NCBI RefSeq assembly: GCF_003217495.1
Contig: NZ_QJSW01000005.1
Span: 322,702 to 386,701 of the forward strand
Length of the DNA: 64,000 bases
Reading direction: 5' to 3'
Source of the DNA: Paenibacillus barcinonensis
GTDB taxonomy: Bacteria > Bacillota > Bacilli > Paenibacillales > Paenibacillaceae
This document shows positions 53,286-63,284 of the stretch, piece by piece. The notes beneath the pieces are model-generated. The model saw only the letters and a list, made by a program, of their open reading frames with translations, searched no databases and was not told the DNA's origin. Positions within the stretch are counted from its first letter, which is position 1; each line of letters begins with the position of its first letter. The position numbers and the translations under genes are program-made.

Positions 53286-53696
53286 ATGAGCGACAAGTTA
53301 CAGAAATATCTTACTGCCGGCACAGCTGCAGCCGAACCAGAACAAATAGAAGTGACAGTAGACGGAGAGAAATGGTCTGTGCGTCGTCTGACTACAATGG
53401 ATTTACGGCGGGCCTATGAAGCAGCATACAACGATGACGGTACTGCAAAAGGTTCATTCAATGACATCGATGCAATGATTGTAAAAGCCACAGAGCATGA
53501 CTTTGACTGGAAGAACATTGAACTCTTGAAGGCTTACAATTGCGTGAATAAAAATGAACTTCCACCACGTATATTCAACGATCCAGATCATTATTTCATC
53601 TTGTCCAAAGCTGTTCGGAACTTCCGGGAAACGAAGGAAGAATTGCTCAAAGAAGCAAAAAACTCATCCGGCGAGACGGAGAAGCGAGCTGGGTAG
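53286..53696 (+). CDS. xkdN: Tail assembly chaperone, XkdN-like (short form)
   Basis: 136 residues, XkdN family, which guides tape-measure protein during tail assembly. GGAGGAATA precedes the ATG. Codons 124-126 contain A-AAA-AAC, a classic -1 slippery heptamer, in the zero frame (53657-53663). The frame stops at 53696, but a -1 shift would extend it. Confidence 0.85.
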   Translation: MSDKLQKYLTAGTAAAEPEQIEVTVDGEKWSVRRLTTMDLRRAYEAAYNDDGTAKGSFNDIDAMIVKATEHDFDWKNIELLKAYNCVNKNELPPRIFNDPDHYFILSKAVRNFRETKEELLKEAKNSSGETEKRAG

Positions 53697-53833
53697 CATC
53701 CTTTTGGATCAACCAGAAAAAACTGCCCGCGGACGTCTTGCCGTATGAGGTGAACAAGAACAGGCAATATCATTTTTGCTTGGCCGCATCGATGTTGGCC
53801 GAGGAAGAGTTGAAAAAGCTTAACAAAAAATAG
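53663..53833 (+). CDS. C-terminal extension of the tail chaperone, made by -1 frameshift
   Basis: The -1 frame after the slippery heptamer stays open for 56 residues (LIRRDGEASWV... to ...EEELKKLNKK) and stops at 53833, 21 bp before the tape measure start. It has no ribosome site of its own. The G/GT-type chaperone pair of tailed phages is made in just this way. The full fused product would be about 182 residues. Confidence 0.75.
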   Translation, partial: LIRRDGEASWVASFWINQKKLPADVLPYEVNKNRQYHFCLAASMLAEEELKKLNKK

Positions 53834-53854
53834 GTCGGGAAGGGGGTGCATACT

Positions 53855-56800
53855 ATGGCAACGGCCAGTAGGATAACCGTACCAATTGAAGCAAGGGATC
53901 TCGTATCTGGTACGCTGCGCCGCATGCAGAGTGGGCTAAGAAACACGCAGGACGATGTTGGAGGTCTGCGCCGTGCTGCGGATCGGATGGGACACGAATT
54001 CTCTTCCTCCATTCATCGTGCAAGTGAGTCAGCCCGGGATTTGGGGGCCAGAGTCGGACAGGCCGCTGACGAGACCAGGCAACTGGGGCGTGCAGTAGTC
54101 GGAGATTTGTTCCGCCGGGCCCGATCGAGTGCAGAAGCATTTCGAAGAACAGTGTCTGGTGTCGACCGTGATGTAAAGGGTATCCCTAATGCACATGTCA
54201 GATTACATGCTGATGACCAGATCAGTCCATTGATCGATAACATATCTGCAAAGATATCTGGCCTCGCTGCTCTTGGTGGTGGGTTGGTGCTGGGTGGCGG
54301 GATGTCTGATGCCATTTTTGGAGGTGTAGGGGATTATTACAAAGAAGCTTCCAGGCTTGCCCCTTATCTATCCACGCAACAACGTTCAGAAGTTTTGGCC
54401 ACAAATGACAGACTGGTAGCCCAAGGACTTATCTCTGATAGGGCAACAGGGGCGGCTGAGCTTTCCACGCTCACCCCTATGGTACAAGATAAATCAAAGG
54501 TAAGTGAGGCTTTTGCGGCTACGACCAAGCTGCAGGCGATAATTCCAGATTCCGGATCAGAGGAAATGCAGAGAGCTGTCACACAGTCGGCAAAGAACTT
54601 TAAAGAATCATACTCGCAGGTAGCGGACAGTATCGCGCATGCTTATATGTCAGTAGGAGATCCGCAGAAAGATATTGCAGACACGTTTTGGGAGTACAGC
54701 CCTTACTTTGCGAGTAGCGGCACAAGTTCGGCACAAATGAGTAATTTCCTGAGTAGCACAGTCAAAGAAGGGGCCTTCAATTTTGACAAGCCAGGCGACT
54801 TTTTCAAGGAAGTATTTGGCGTGAAGGCTCTTAACGCTGACGACATGGCGGATTACTTCGGTGCGCGGGGGTCGGGTAAAAAGGAGGCTGCTAGACAGGC
54901 CGAGGCTTTCACTGCAGATATTAACTCTGGTGACACCCAAAGAGCAAAAGGCGCTATAGCCGCTTTGCTGGCGGATATGGCAAGTCAGGATAGGAATGAA
55001 CTGAAACAGACTTTAACCAAATTGGGGTCAGCAACGGGCGAAGACAACGCTGACGCAATCTTAAAGACCTATGGTGTTGCTTTTGAAAAAGCGCCTGACA
55101 TGACAGGTACAACTGACCGAATGGTTAAGCAGCAGCAAGCGGCCGATCCAATGACTGCATATAGACAGTCACAAGCTGATATCCAGATGCAAATGCAGGA
55201 CATTGGCGGCAACATCATGCAAGCATCGGTCCCGGCAATGAAGGAGTTCAATTCTTTGCTGACAGACAATAAGGCACAGATTGAAGCGTTGGGGTCTGGA
55301 ATTGCCACGGGAATTAGTAACATCGTTAGCTTTTATCATGAATTTTCTGGAGTCATTAATAAAGTAGTGGTTGGATTAGCAGGAATTTTGGCACTTAAGG
55401 GTGCAGTAGGCATTATTAAGGGAACTAAACAACTTATTCAGGATATTGGTAGTGTGGGGAAATTAATATGGAAAGCTGTTCCTGGTAAAAAGGGACTTGG
55501 GGGAGGATCATCCCTGATTGGCGGCGCTGAACTCGTATCGAGCATGAATGTTAATGCGACCAGCGTATATGTCAATGGTAGTATGGGCGGCAATGGTGGT
55601 GGAAATAGCAAAGATCGCCGCAAAGGGAGAAGAAAAGGGCGATCCGGTGGTTCCAAGCCTAAGGCCAGTTCGACAGGTAAAACCATAACCAGGACGGATA
55701 TCGTTGGGGATAAAAAGCAAAAGCCGCAGGCAGCAAGTAAAACGAAGACAAAAGATGTTTCTGTTAAAACACCGAAAGCCCCTAAATTCAGTCCCAAACT
55801 TGGTCCCGATGGTTTATTGTCAACGGGAACGAAGAGTATGGGAGGGGCCACCAAGGGTGTTTTGAAGGGCCTTGGCGTACTTGGTACGATTGCCAATGTT
55901 GGAATGTCTGCTTACGATATGTACGGCGTAGCAAAAGAACAGGGCTGGAAGGAAGCTATATCTACCACCGGCGGCTCTACAGTCGGGAGTCTGGCCGGTG
56001 GGGCCCTTGGCGGCGCAATAGGCACACTTGCTGGTCCGCTTGGCACAGCATTAGGTGCAGCTGCTGGTAGCTGGGTAGGTGAGAAACTTGGTTCTTGGGC
56101 AGATTCAAGTGGCGTTACTCGCGACATCGTGGATGGTGTAGCTAATCTCACAAGTTCCATCAAAGACTGGATGGGGTTTGGCCCGAAGGAAGAGCCTAAG
56201 CCAGTTACGCCACAGTTACCTAAAGAATCTTTCATTACCACTACAACAACCACGACCAAGGAAGGCGAGAAGAAAATCAAGGAGACGATGGATAACATCG
56301 TATCACATGTGCAAAAAAGCGGCCTAAAGCAAGGGATAAAAGATGCAATGGACGACAGTGATATCGTAAAATCTGCAGATAAATTTAAAGATGTCGTTGT
56401 CGGTATGTTCAAAGGGACTGACTCCAAAGAGGCTGAGAGCAACATCAAGGCCGTCGGGACAGCCGCCAAAGAAACGGAGAAGCAAGCTAAGGATTTAGGT
56501 GTAACCTCGAAAAACAGCACAAGGGACATTATCAGCGGCAACAGCCAGGCTGCGTTAAGTTTCAGTGGTGTGAGTTCGTCAGCCAAAAGTGCTATCGATT
56601 TGACCCGCCGACATTTGGAGTCATTGTCTACCATATCGAGTAAAGGCAGCACCTGGGGCAGCAACCTCATTAGCATGATGGCATCCGGTATGCTTAGCCA
56701 GATCCCGACTTTAACTTCTGCCGTTTCGAACGCTGCCAAGATCATGCATAACTATCTTGGTTTTAGTTCTCCGACCAAGGAAGGTCCCGCCAGTAAATCG

Positions 56801-57154
56801 GATAAATGGGCGCCGAACTTTGTTTCCATGTTTTCCGATGGATTGCGGTCTGACTCCATCAAGAACCGCATGGATAATATTGCGGGAACAATGCGTGACG
56901 GTGTGGATGGGATCGAGGGAGCAAGTTTGTCCAGCAATGCAATACCTGTCCGCACATCCCCGCTGTCTGCAGAGGCATCAAGCGGGAACAAGTCGGTAAC
57001 GATCGGCAATGTCACCATTGATTTGAGTGGAGTTGCAGCAGGTATTACGGACTTCCAATCCTTCGCCCGAGCTTTAACAAGCCCTGCAGGTCGTGCACTG
57101 ATCCGTGATGTGGCGGGAGAAGAGATTTACAAAGCTTTGGAGACAGGGGGTTAA
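53855..57154 (+). CDS. xkdO: Tape measure protein, XkdO-like
   Basis: 1099 residues; its length sets tail length. Helical N-terminal region with Arg-rich amphipathic helices, a hydrophobic stretch (about 150-165 and 510-520), a Lys/Gly-rich basic linker (about 580-640), a Gly/Ala-rich hydrophobic region (about 700-750) and a helical C-terminus. ATG 53855 has GGGGGTG 8 bp upstream; GTG 53846 is possible. Sits directly after the chaperone. Confidence 0.88.
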   Translation: MATASRITVPIEARDLVSGTLRRMQSGLRNTQDDVGGLRRAADRMGHEFSSSIHRASESARDLGARVGQAADETRQLGRAVVGDLFRRARSSAEAFRRTVSGVDRDVKGIPNAHVRLHADDQISPLIDNISAKISGLAALGGGLVLGGGMSDAIFGGVGDYYKEASRLAPYLSTQQRSEVLATNDRLVAQGLISDRATGAAELSTLTPMVQDKSKVSEAFAATTKLQAIIPDSGSEEMQRAVTQSAKNFKESYSQVADSIAHAYMSVGDPQKDIADTFWEYSPYFASSGTSSAQMSNFLSSTVKEGAFNFDKPGDFFKEVFGVKALNADDMADYFGARGSGKKEAARQAEAFTADINSGDTQRAKGAIAALLADMASQDRNELKQTLTKLGSATGEDNADAILKTYGVAFEKAPDMTGTTDRMVKQQQAADPMTAYRQSQADIQMQMQDIGGNIMQASVPAMKEFNSLLTDNKAQIEALGSGIATGISNIVSFYHEFSGVINKVVVGLAGILALKGAVGIIKGTKQLIQDIGSVGKLIWKAVPGKKGLGGGSSLIGGAELVSSMNVNATSVYVNGSMGGNGGGNSKDRRKGRRKGRSGGSKPKASSTGKTITRTDIVGDKKQKPQAASKTKTKDVSVKTPKAPKFSPKLGPDGLLSTGTKSMGGATKGVLKGLGVLGTIANVGMSAYDMYGVAKEQGWKEAISTTGGSTVGSLAGGALGGAIGTLAGPLGTALGAAAGSWVGEKLGSWADSSGVTRDIVDGVANLTSSIKDWMGFGPKEEPKPVTPQLPKESFITTTTTTTKEGEKKIKETMDNIVSHVQKSGLKQGIKDAMDDSDIVKSADKFKDVVVGMFKGTDSKEAESNIKAVGTAAKETEKQAKDLGVTSKNSTRDIISGNSQAALSFSGVSSSAKSAIDLTRRHLESLSTISSKGSTWGSNLISMMASGMLSQIPTLTSAVSNAAKIMHNYLGFSSPTKEGPASKSDKWAPNFVSMFSDGLRSDSIKNRMDNIAGTMRDGVDGIEGASLSSNAIPVRTSPLSAEASSGNKSVTIGNVTIDLSGVAAGITDFQSFARALTSPAGRALIRDVAGEEIYKALETGG

Positions 57155-57157
57155 AGC

Positions 57158-57811
57158 ATGTTGGCAATGTCACAAGGAGCTATTCGGCTGACCTTCCCGA
57201 TCACTCCGGCCGAGATACAAATCACAACTGGTAATGAAGTGGATACATTCAACGTCATCATTGGTCAAGAGAGAACAGGGAAACCCACTGCCAAGTTGCA
57301 GCGGGTTTCTTTTTCGGCCATTTTACCCCGCGAGTGGCGAGATTTGTGGGAGACGGACAAGAAACAAACTGTCACCTACAAACGGCCTGAAACCACGTGG
57401 CAGCTGCTGGAGAAGTGGAAGCCTAAACCTGTTGTGTTGAACTTCGAAGAATTGTTTTCCCAGACCATGTTAATTGAAAACATGGAGATTGTTTATAAAG
57501 ACGGCCAAGGCAACATTCACATGACAATAAGCTTGGTCGAACATAAGCCTGTCAAAATCATTTCATACAGCAATACCAAGCAACTCCTGAAGCCTGGCGT
57601 GATCATCACTAAGGCAAGTAAGAGCAGGCCAAATACAACAGCAAAGTCCAGCAAAAAGGACAAAAAGAAGACAACCAAAAAGAAGAAAAAGGCCACGGAT
57701 AAAAAGAAGAGCGCAGCTGCGGCAAAGGATGCTGCTGATAATGCACCAGGTGCATTTGATTACACTGGTCGCAAAAACAAGATTACTGAAGCCAATAAAA
57801 AAATGAAGTAG
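57158..57811 (+). CDS. xkdP: Baseplate protein, XkdP-like, with Lys-rich tail instead of LysM
   Basis: 217 residues. The N-terminal domain (about 1-140) matches XkdP. PBSX XkdP ends in a LysM; here no LysM is seen and the C-terminus is a Lys/Ala-rich disordered tail (about 160-205). It starts 3 bp after the tape measure gene with GGGGG upstream. Confidence 0.75.
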   Translation: MLAMSQGAIRLTFPITPAEIQITTGNEVDTFNVIIGQERTGKPTAKLQRVSFSAILPREWRDLWETDKKQTVTYKRPETTWQLLEKWKPKPVVLNFEELFSQTMLIENMEIVYKDGQGNIHMTISLVEHKPVKIISYSNTKQLLKPGVIITKASKSRPNTTAKSSKKDKKKTTKKKKKATDKKKSAAAAKDAADNAPGAFDYTGRKNKITEANKKMK

Positions 57812-57821
57812 GGGGTCAGTC

Positions 57822-58802
57822 ATGGACAAATTTGCAGTTGTATACGGCAAGCAGGATGCCAGGGCGGCCCTCGCTCCTGCTATAACTGATATCTCATGGT
57901 CGTCTCAACGGGACGAAATAGCACGCAGCATGACGGTTCGGCTGCGGGACATTCCAACAATTAGCGTAGCCGGTATGCTGATGTGCTTTTCGCACAAGGT
58001 AGGTAAGTCCCTTCTTCATCACAAAAACCAGTTTTTCCATGGCCCTATCATTGACTACGAACAAGATGAGTTTACTGGCGCTTGGGAGATTAAAGCCAGT
58101 GAGATTGGTTGGTATCTGGCGAAGAATAAAGGCGCTCGTCCATATCTGAAAGGAGAAGCGGGAGCTGAGCTGCAGAAGTACATCAAGACAACAGGCGTTG
58201 ACTTCCGCTGTCCCAAACTCGGCTTTAACCTCGATGAACGATACGGGACAATGGCACATTCTGAGGTCATTTTGGATGTGCTGCAAAAGGCATATGAGCG
58301 TAGCGGCTATCGGTACCATGTAGATGTGGTTCGTACAGAAACAAATTTCTACCTGCAGGTGGTACGCGAAGGTATGAACGAGGTCGTTCCCATTTTCGTG
58401 CCTGAACAAATGGAAGCCAGCAGCGCGGGCTACAACATTGAGGAAACGTACACGGTGGTCACTGCGCAGAAGTACAAGGATGACAAGCTATCAGCCTCAG
58501 TCACCAAAACGGATGCCAGCGTCTTGAAGACGTTTGGCCGTATGGAAGAGATCATCGAAGTTGAGGAGGACGAGAATCCAACGACCGTTGCAACGCAGCG
58601 GGTAAAAGCGATGGCGAAGCCCAAGCAGATTAAGAAGATCACAGTACGTCATGAGGACCATACATTGGCGGGGTTGCGTGCTGGATGGCTCGTGTTGATC
58701 AAAACAACGGTCGTCACCAAATGGATCGTGGAGAGTGCAGACACAACTTGGAGCAACGGTATATTCACGCTCAAACTGGTCCTTGAAAGGCGGGAAGCTT
58801 AA
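57822..58802 (+). CDS. xkdQ: Tail hub protein, XkdQ-like
   Basis: 326 residues, late control D/hub family that forms the central baseplate spike base. GGGGGTCAG precedes the ATG. It overlaps the next start by one base. Confidence 0.82.
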   Translation: MDKFAVVYGKQDARAALAPAITDISWSSQRDEIARSMTVRLRDIPTISVAGMLMCFSHKVGKSLLHHKNQFFHGPIIDYEQDEFTGAWEIKASEIGWYLAKNKGARPYLKGEAGAELQKYIKTTGVDFRCPKLGFNLDERYGTMAHSEVILDVLQKAYERSGYRYHVDVVRTETNFYLQVVREGMNEVVPIFVPEQMEASSAGYNIEETYTVVTAQKYKDDKLSASVTKTDASVLKTFGRMEEIIEVEEDENPTTVATQRVKAMAKPKQIKKITVRHEDHTLAGLRAGWLVLIKTTVVTKWIVESADTTWSNGIFTLKLVLERREA

Positions 58803-59125
58803 TGATGGGTGAAGCAATGAAGTTGCTGAAACAGAAAGTAGCTGGCCATATCGATGCGAGGGATACCGAGCGTGCAACCCTTCTGAGCTGGCCAGCTGCC
58901 AAGATTGAGGTGGATGGCGACCCGTACCCATATGAATCAGGAAGCCTGGTCTTCGCGGATTACCTGCAGGAACGGGAAATTGAGGTCACATTTGACGTTG
59001 CTGAGCCAGAACCAGCGATCTTGAAAGGCAAACTCCTGATCCCTAGCCCGCTGGAGGTCGGTGATAGGCTTCTTGTCTCCCGTATGACGGGTCAGAGATA
59101 TTATGTTCTGGGAAAGGAGCGGTAA
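58802..59125 (+). CDS. xkdR: Baseplate protein, XkdR-like (DUF2577)
   Basis: 107 residues in the xkdR position, with the small beta-barrel pattern of DUF2577 (LLIPSPLEVGDRLLVSRM near the end). Function in baseplate not known in detail. Confidence 0.75.
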   Translation: MMGEAMKLLKQKVAGHIDARDTERATLLSWPAAKIEVDGDPYPYESGSLVFADYLQEREIEVTFDVAEPEPAILKGKLLIPSPLEVGDRLLVSRMTGQRYYVLGKER

Positions 59126-59128
59126 CTC

Positions 59129-59572
59129 GTGGAAGAAGACGAAACGTTATTTCCCGCTATGGATCTCGAAGAAGTAGACGTCACGGATCTGGTGGACAAT
59201 ATCCCATCGGCATCCAAATGGACCTACAAAATGGACTACCGAAACCGCAGGGCTGTCTTGGATGAAGCTGGTCGTCCGATCCGGACAACGAGCTATGAGG
59301 AATTTCTTGTTGAAACGGCCATGAAGATTATTTGGACTGAGCGATTTCAATATGTTGTCTATGGCGCTGACATCGGCGTTGAAAAATCGGAGTGGCCAGG
59401 CTGGGAAGACACCGAGATTATCCGTGACATTGAGGAAGCTCTAACAGCTCACCCTGAAATTGAGCAAGCAGAAGTGATATCTATGACACGTGTAGATCGT
59501 GGAACGGATATCACAATCCAAATTACAGGGCTTGCCGGAGCTGCCGAACTTAATGAGGTGATCGATACATGA
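59129..59572 (+). CDS. xkdS: Baseplate protein, XkdS-like (DUF2634)
   Basis: 147 residues, gp25-like wedge protein. The central segment WTERFQYVVY and the C-terminal beta region fit DUF2634/XkdS. GTG 59129 has GGAAAGGAG upstream. It overlaps the next start by 4 bp. Confidence 0.78.
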   Translation: MEEDETLFPAMDLEEVDVTDLVDNIPSASKWTYKMDYRNRRAVLDEAGRPIRTTSYEEFLVETAMKIIWTERFQYVVYGADIGVEKSEWPGWEDTEIIRDIEEALTAHPEIEQAEVISMTRVDRGTDITIQITGLAGAAELNEVIDT

Positions 59573-60393
59573 GTTTGACGATTAATGATTTGCCTAAATT
59601 CCCGGTTGTTCCTGTGCTTGAAGAGACCCCGGATATGATTTATCAACGGTGGGTCAACCGGGCTATTACGTTGGCAAATGAAAGAGGGCTGCCGCCACCA
59701 CCCGTTGGTGAAGGAGAATACTTTTACGACCTTTGGTATCCGATTGCTCAGGAATTAGCCGAACAACAGGAATTGTGGGGTTATGGTGTGCTGCAGTCAA
59801 CTCCAATTTGGGCAGATGATGAGTTTCTGGATGCCCACGGCTGGGCTGATGGCATGGTTCGGAAAGAAGGCGAATCCAATGATGATTACCGTTTGCGGAT
59901 TCTTGACCGGGCATTTACGGAGGAAGGGAACGGACGTCGCAAAGACTATGAATTGTGGGCCAAAGAGATTCAAGGCGTGGGTGGTGCAGTGGCGGTTGAA
60001 AAGGAACGCCATGACAATTCCGTTGATCTGTATCTGACTGATATGGACGGTCAGCCTATTACGCCAGCGTTTGCGGAGCAAGTCAAAGCGCTAATGTGGG
60101 AAGATTACCGCATTGCAGGCCACGACTTGGCAGTGCATCCAGCTCCGATTTTCCTTGTCACGGTGAAAGCGACTTTGGAAACATCGGAAGACCTGCAGCA
60201 GCTGGCTGAAACGATCCGGCAGCGTGTGGACAATTATGCCAACGGGCGCAGTAAGTTGCTATACAACTACATTGCTGCTCTCCTGCTCGTGCCAGGCGTG
60301 GAGAATTACAGTAACTTCACGCTTAACGATGATGTGCTGGACATTGATGTGCCCCCTGTATCGTTCCTGCAGGTCGAGGTGATTCTGTCATGA
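59569..60393 (+). CDS. xkdT: Baseplate J-like protein, XkdT-like
   Basis: 274 residues, shorter than PBSX XkdT (about 350). Baseplate wedge protein with WADDEFLDAHGWADGM and a C-terminal beta domain. Overlaps its neighbours by 4 bp each. Confidence 0.78.
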   Translation: MSLTINDLPKFPVVPVLEETPDMIYQRWVNRAITLANERGLPPPPVGEGEYFYDLWYPIAQELAEQQELWGYGVLQSTPIWADDEFLDAHGWADGMVRKEGESNDDYRLRILDRAFTEEGNGRRKDYELWAKEIQGVGGAVAVEKERHDNSVDLYLTDMDGQPITPAFAEQVKALMWEDYRIAGHDLAVHPAPIFLVTVKATLETSEDLQQLAETIRQRVDNYANGRSKLLYNYIAALLLVPGVENYSNFTLNDDVLDIDVPPVSFLQVEVILS

Positions 60394-61043
60394 TTCCTGT
60401 TCGGTACCGAGAAGTTCTGCCCCCGTATTGGTACGAAAACGAGGTAGCAGGCTGGCACTTTGGCGTGATGGAGGAAGAGATCGATCTTAGGGAATCCAAG
60501 ATGGAAGAGCTGGTGAATCAGTTTCTGCTTCAGCGAGCAACCTGGGGGCTTGACCTTTGGGAATGGATTTACTTCCGAGCGGAACAAGTCGGTTCCATGG
60601 CGAACCGGCGCGAAGCGATCCGCAGAAAGAAGTTGGCCAAGAAGCCATTCAAGCTGCCAATCCTTCGACAAATCGGATCGCAGTATGGAAAGCTCCTGCA
60701 GGTGACAGAAGAGTTTCTGGCCAAAGAGATTCATTTTGAGTACGACAGCAGCTCCCCTATCAATGTGGCGGGGCTATTTACTGATTTCGAATATATTCGT
60801 CCTGTTCATATCAACCGTGCCGTTCCCGTTGTTAAGACATCAACACCTGCAATCACAATGGGGGGCAAGGGATATTCCTTCTCTTTAGACTTCCCCATCT
60901 GCGGGTTAGAAATGCCGCAGGAATTGGGGACAAGTGGTGTACTGGCTGTTGAAAACATTACAGTGGGCGCTGCCACATCTTACGCCCGAATCGACAGCCC
61001 GATTACTGGGTTTGAAATACCAATGCAAGGAGGGACAGCGTGA
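60390..61043 (+). CDS. xkdU: Baseplate/tail protein, XkdU-like (YmfQ)
   Basis: 217 residues, YmfQ-type wedge protein, links baseplate and fibre. Helical N-terminal half, beta C-terminal half. Overlaps the next start by 4 bp. Confidence 0.72.
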   Translation: MIPVRYREVLPPYWYENEVAGWHFGVMEEEIDLRESKMEELVNQFLLQRATWGLDLWEWIYFRAEQVGSMANRREAIRRKKLAKKPFKLPILRQIGSQYGKLLQVTEEFLAKEIHFEYDSSSPINVAGLFTDFEYIRPVHINRAVPVVKTSTPAITMGGKGYSFSLDFPICGLEMPQELGTSGVLAVENITVGAATSYARIDSPITGFEIPMQGGTA

Positions 61044-61363
61044 TGGCAGAAGTAATTCAGCCTTTGATGCTTGATTATGCGGTAACGGATACAAATTCAC
61101 ATTTTGATCATGCCCTGGTAAACATTAGCGGTGAGTTGGTTGAATACCCAATTCATAATACGGTCATATCCGGGCGCACGATTAGGAAGTACGTTTTTCT
61201 AAACGATTCCGAGATGATTGGCAAGCAAATACTTGGCGCTTCGCTCATGGACGACCAGGGGCGAACATTAGCGAATCAAGCTCTTAATGTCATTAAGAAT
61301 GATCGTGGATTCCTGATCGGCTTTGAGTTCAGTATCAAATTGGAGGTGAAAACCATTGTATAA
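61040..61363 (+). CDS. Small fibre-associated protein
   Basis: 107 residues, beta-rich; lies between XkdU and the tail fibre, so it is probably a fibre connector. No family recognised. Confidence 0.55.
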   Translation: MMAEVIQPLMLDYAVTDTNSHFDHALVNISGELVEYPIHNTVISGRTIRKYVFLNDSEMIGKQILGASLMDDQGRTLANQALNVIKNDRGFLIGFEFSIKLEVKTIV

Positions 61364-62648
61364 CAAACAGGATTGGAAAGATGAGATCCCCGACCTGACC
61401 AAGCCGATTATGGACCCTTCTACTGGAAAACAAAAGACTGATTCACAGACAGGTAGACCTTTGTTCGAGTTGGTCCAGGTAGGTACACGAATTACATCGA
61501 CTCGCCTTAACACTATGGAAGATGGCATCGAAGCAGCTCATATTCTCGTCGAAAAGCTCGCCAAGGAGGCCATTGGTAATTTTGTTGTCCCATTCAATGG
61601 TGTAATGGGGTTGTCTTGCAGTGCCCAAGGATTAAAAGTTATTTGGACGGCTGGTGTGGCCTACGTGGGCGGAAGGAGATATGAAGTCCCTGCAGGCGAG
61701 ATGGCATTGAACCCGACTCAAGGACAATATGTATACGTGGATGTTGATGGAGTTGTCAAAAAGACCTCATCACAAGCGACAGCTAAGTCTGGTTTGTCGC
61801 TTTTTTATGTGGCGACAGATACCAGTGGTGTTATCTCCACTTCGGACCAGCGGGTTAATGTAAGTTTGGAAGAGATTATAAAACGGATGGATAATGTGCA
61901 AATTCCTGATGCATCCCTGACGCAGAAGGGCAAGGTGCAGCTTTCCAACTCCATCTCCAGCACAAACCAAACCAATGCAGCTACACCAAAGGCGGTCAAC
62001 GATGCTAGGCAGGACGCAATTACAAGGGCGCAGGCTATGGACGAAGAAACTGTAATTCCATTGGCAAATACAAACGCACAGACAATTGCTAATACAGTCG
62101 TTAACGATGTTAAAAACAACATTGCTGCAAACTTGATACCTAATTCAACAGGCTCTCTTGGTTTAATCGGTTGGACAAATGCTGCCGGGAACACAGTAGA
62201 TTTCTCTGTTTTCACTGCACCAAGCGCAACAGTTGGTTATTATTTCTCACACAATTCATCTATGTTATTAACAAGCGACTCTTCCGTTTTGGAGACTGAC
62301 GAAACCATTACTTTAAGCGCATCTGATTACACTTTCCAGATCACTTTTTACACAATTGGTTCGCCTGATATAGATATGTATGCGGAAATATACAACTCCA
62401 GCACTGGAACTGTTTTATGTAAAATTCCCGCCGATAAGAATGCTAACTGGCACAAGAAGTCAGCTTCATTCAGCGTTGCATCAGTAGTCAGTGTAAAGGT
62501 GAGACTTGCGGTTAAAGGGATTGCTCCAGTTGCAACAAGAGCCGCTACTAGACTTAAACTTTCTGTCGGCGGCAACTCAATCTACACAAACGAGGCAGAC
62601 TGGTCACTGATGAGAAAAAAAATGCGTGCATTGTGGGGTGGGTTATAA
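61356..62648 (+). CDS. Tail fibre protein
   Basis: 430 residues. N-terminal attachment domain (about 1-100), a beta domain, then a phage fibre repeat (ASLTQKGKVQLSNS followed by ATPKAVNDAR, about 187-220), a helical shaft and a C-terminal carbohydrate-binding-like beta domain (about 265-420). TTG 61356 has GGAGGTGAAAA upstream. It binds the host surface. Confidence 0.82.
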   Translation: MYNKQDWKDEIPDLTKPIMDPSTGKQKTDSQTGRPLFELVQVGTRITSTRLNTMEDGIEAAHILVEKLAKEAIGNFVVPFNGVMGLSCSAQGLKVIWTAGVAYVGGRRYEVPAGEMALNPTQGQYVYVDVDGVVKKTSSQATAKSGLSLFYVATDTSGVISTSDQRVNVSLEEIIKRMDNVQIPDASLTQKGKVQLSNSISSTNQTNAATPKAVNDARQDAITRAQAMDEETVIPLANTNAQTIANTVVNDVKNNIAANLIPNSTGSLGLIGWTNAAGNTVDFSVFTAPSATVGYYFSHNSSMLLTSDSSVLETDETITLSASDYTFQITFYTIGSPDIDMYAEIYNSSTGTVLCKIPADKNANWHKKSASFSVASVVSVKVRLAVKGIAPVATRAATRLKLSVGGNSIYTNEADWSLMRKKMRALWGGL

Positions 62649-63284
62649 ATGTCCGATATAGTAAAAGTATTAGCCAGAGGCATCATGCAAGGAACCGTAG
62701 GCAGCCCGGCTACCGTTTATACAACAAACGGTAGCCGCACTACATTAATAAAATCTCTTTTGATATGTAACCCAAACTTCGCCCCAACAGAGGTAGTTGT
62801 CACAATATCAAATGTCTATTACATGCGATACACGCTGAAAGCTAATGAAACAATCCATGTGCCTATCGCTGATCAGTTTTTGATTACTACCGCTGACGCT
62901 GTGCGTATGGGTGCCAGCGCTAGGGCGGATTATTATTTGTGTGGAATTGAAATAGATAGTAGGGACAATTTAGGCCCGTATTACAATGTAAAAAGGATGG
63001 CAAGGACGAACATATCAAGCACCGAAGGAACAATAGTCAACTCGTCATCTATAAAAAGAATGATAAAGAATTTTGTTGTATGCAACACCTCATCAACGTC
63101 GGTAACTCTAAGAGTTAACATAGGGATCGTTAACATCCTATGGGACTATCAACTTAAAGGGTACGAAACATTGGTGATTCCGAGCATGGATTTAATACTC
63201 GAATCTGGAGATTCCATAACCGCTGTTAATTCATCCAATTCCTCACCCATTGCATTTCATGTAACAGGATTGGAGTTGGTATAA
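62649..63284 (+). CDS. Tail-fibre-region protein with two repeated domains
   Basis: 211 residues made of two homologous halves: residues about 15-105 and 115-211 share the pattern TTLIKSLLICN/RMIKNFVVCN, LKANETIHVP/LKGYETLVIP and a closing CGIEI/HVTGLEL. It probably forms a beta-structured adhesin or fibre cap. Starts right at the fibre gene's stop. Confidence 0.65.
   Translation: MSDIVKVLARGIMQGTVGSPATVYTTNGSRTTLIKSLLICNPNFAPTEVVVTISNVYYMRYTLKANETIHVPIADQFLITTADAVRMGASARADYYLCGIEIDSRDNLGPYYNVKRMARTNISSTEGTIVNSSSIKRMIKNFVVCNTSSTSVTLRVNIGIVNILWDYQLKGYETLVIPSMDLILESGDSITAVNSSNSSPIAFHVTGLELV

Noticed and set aside
55912..56745. 277-codon open frame antisense to the tape measure gene
   Set aside because: No ribosome site, low-complexity product, and complete overlap with a clear forward gene.
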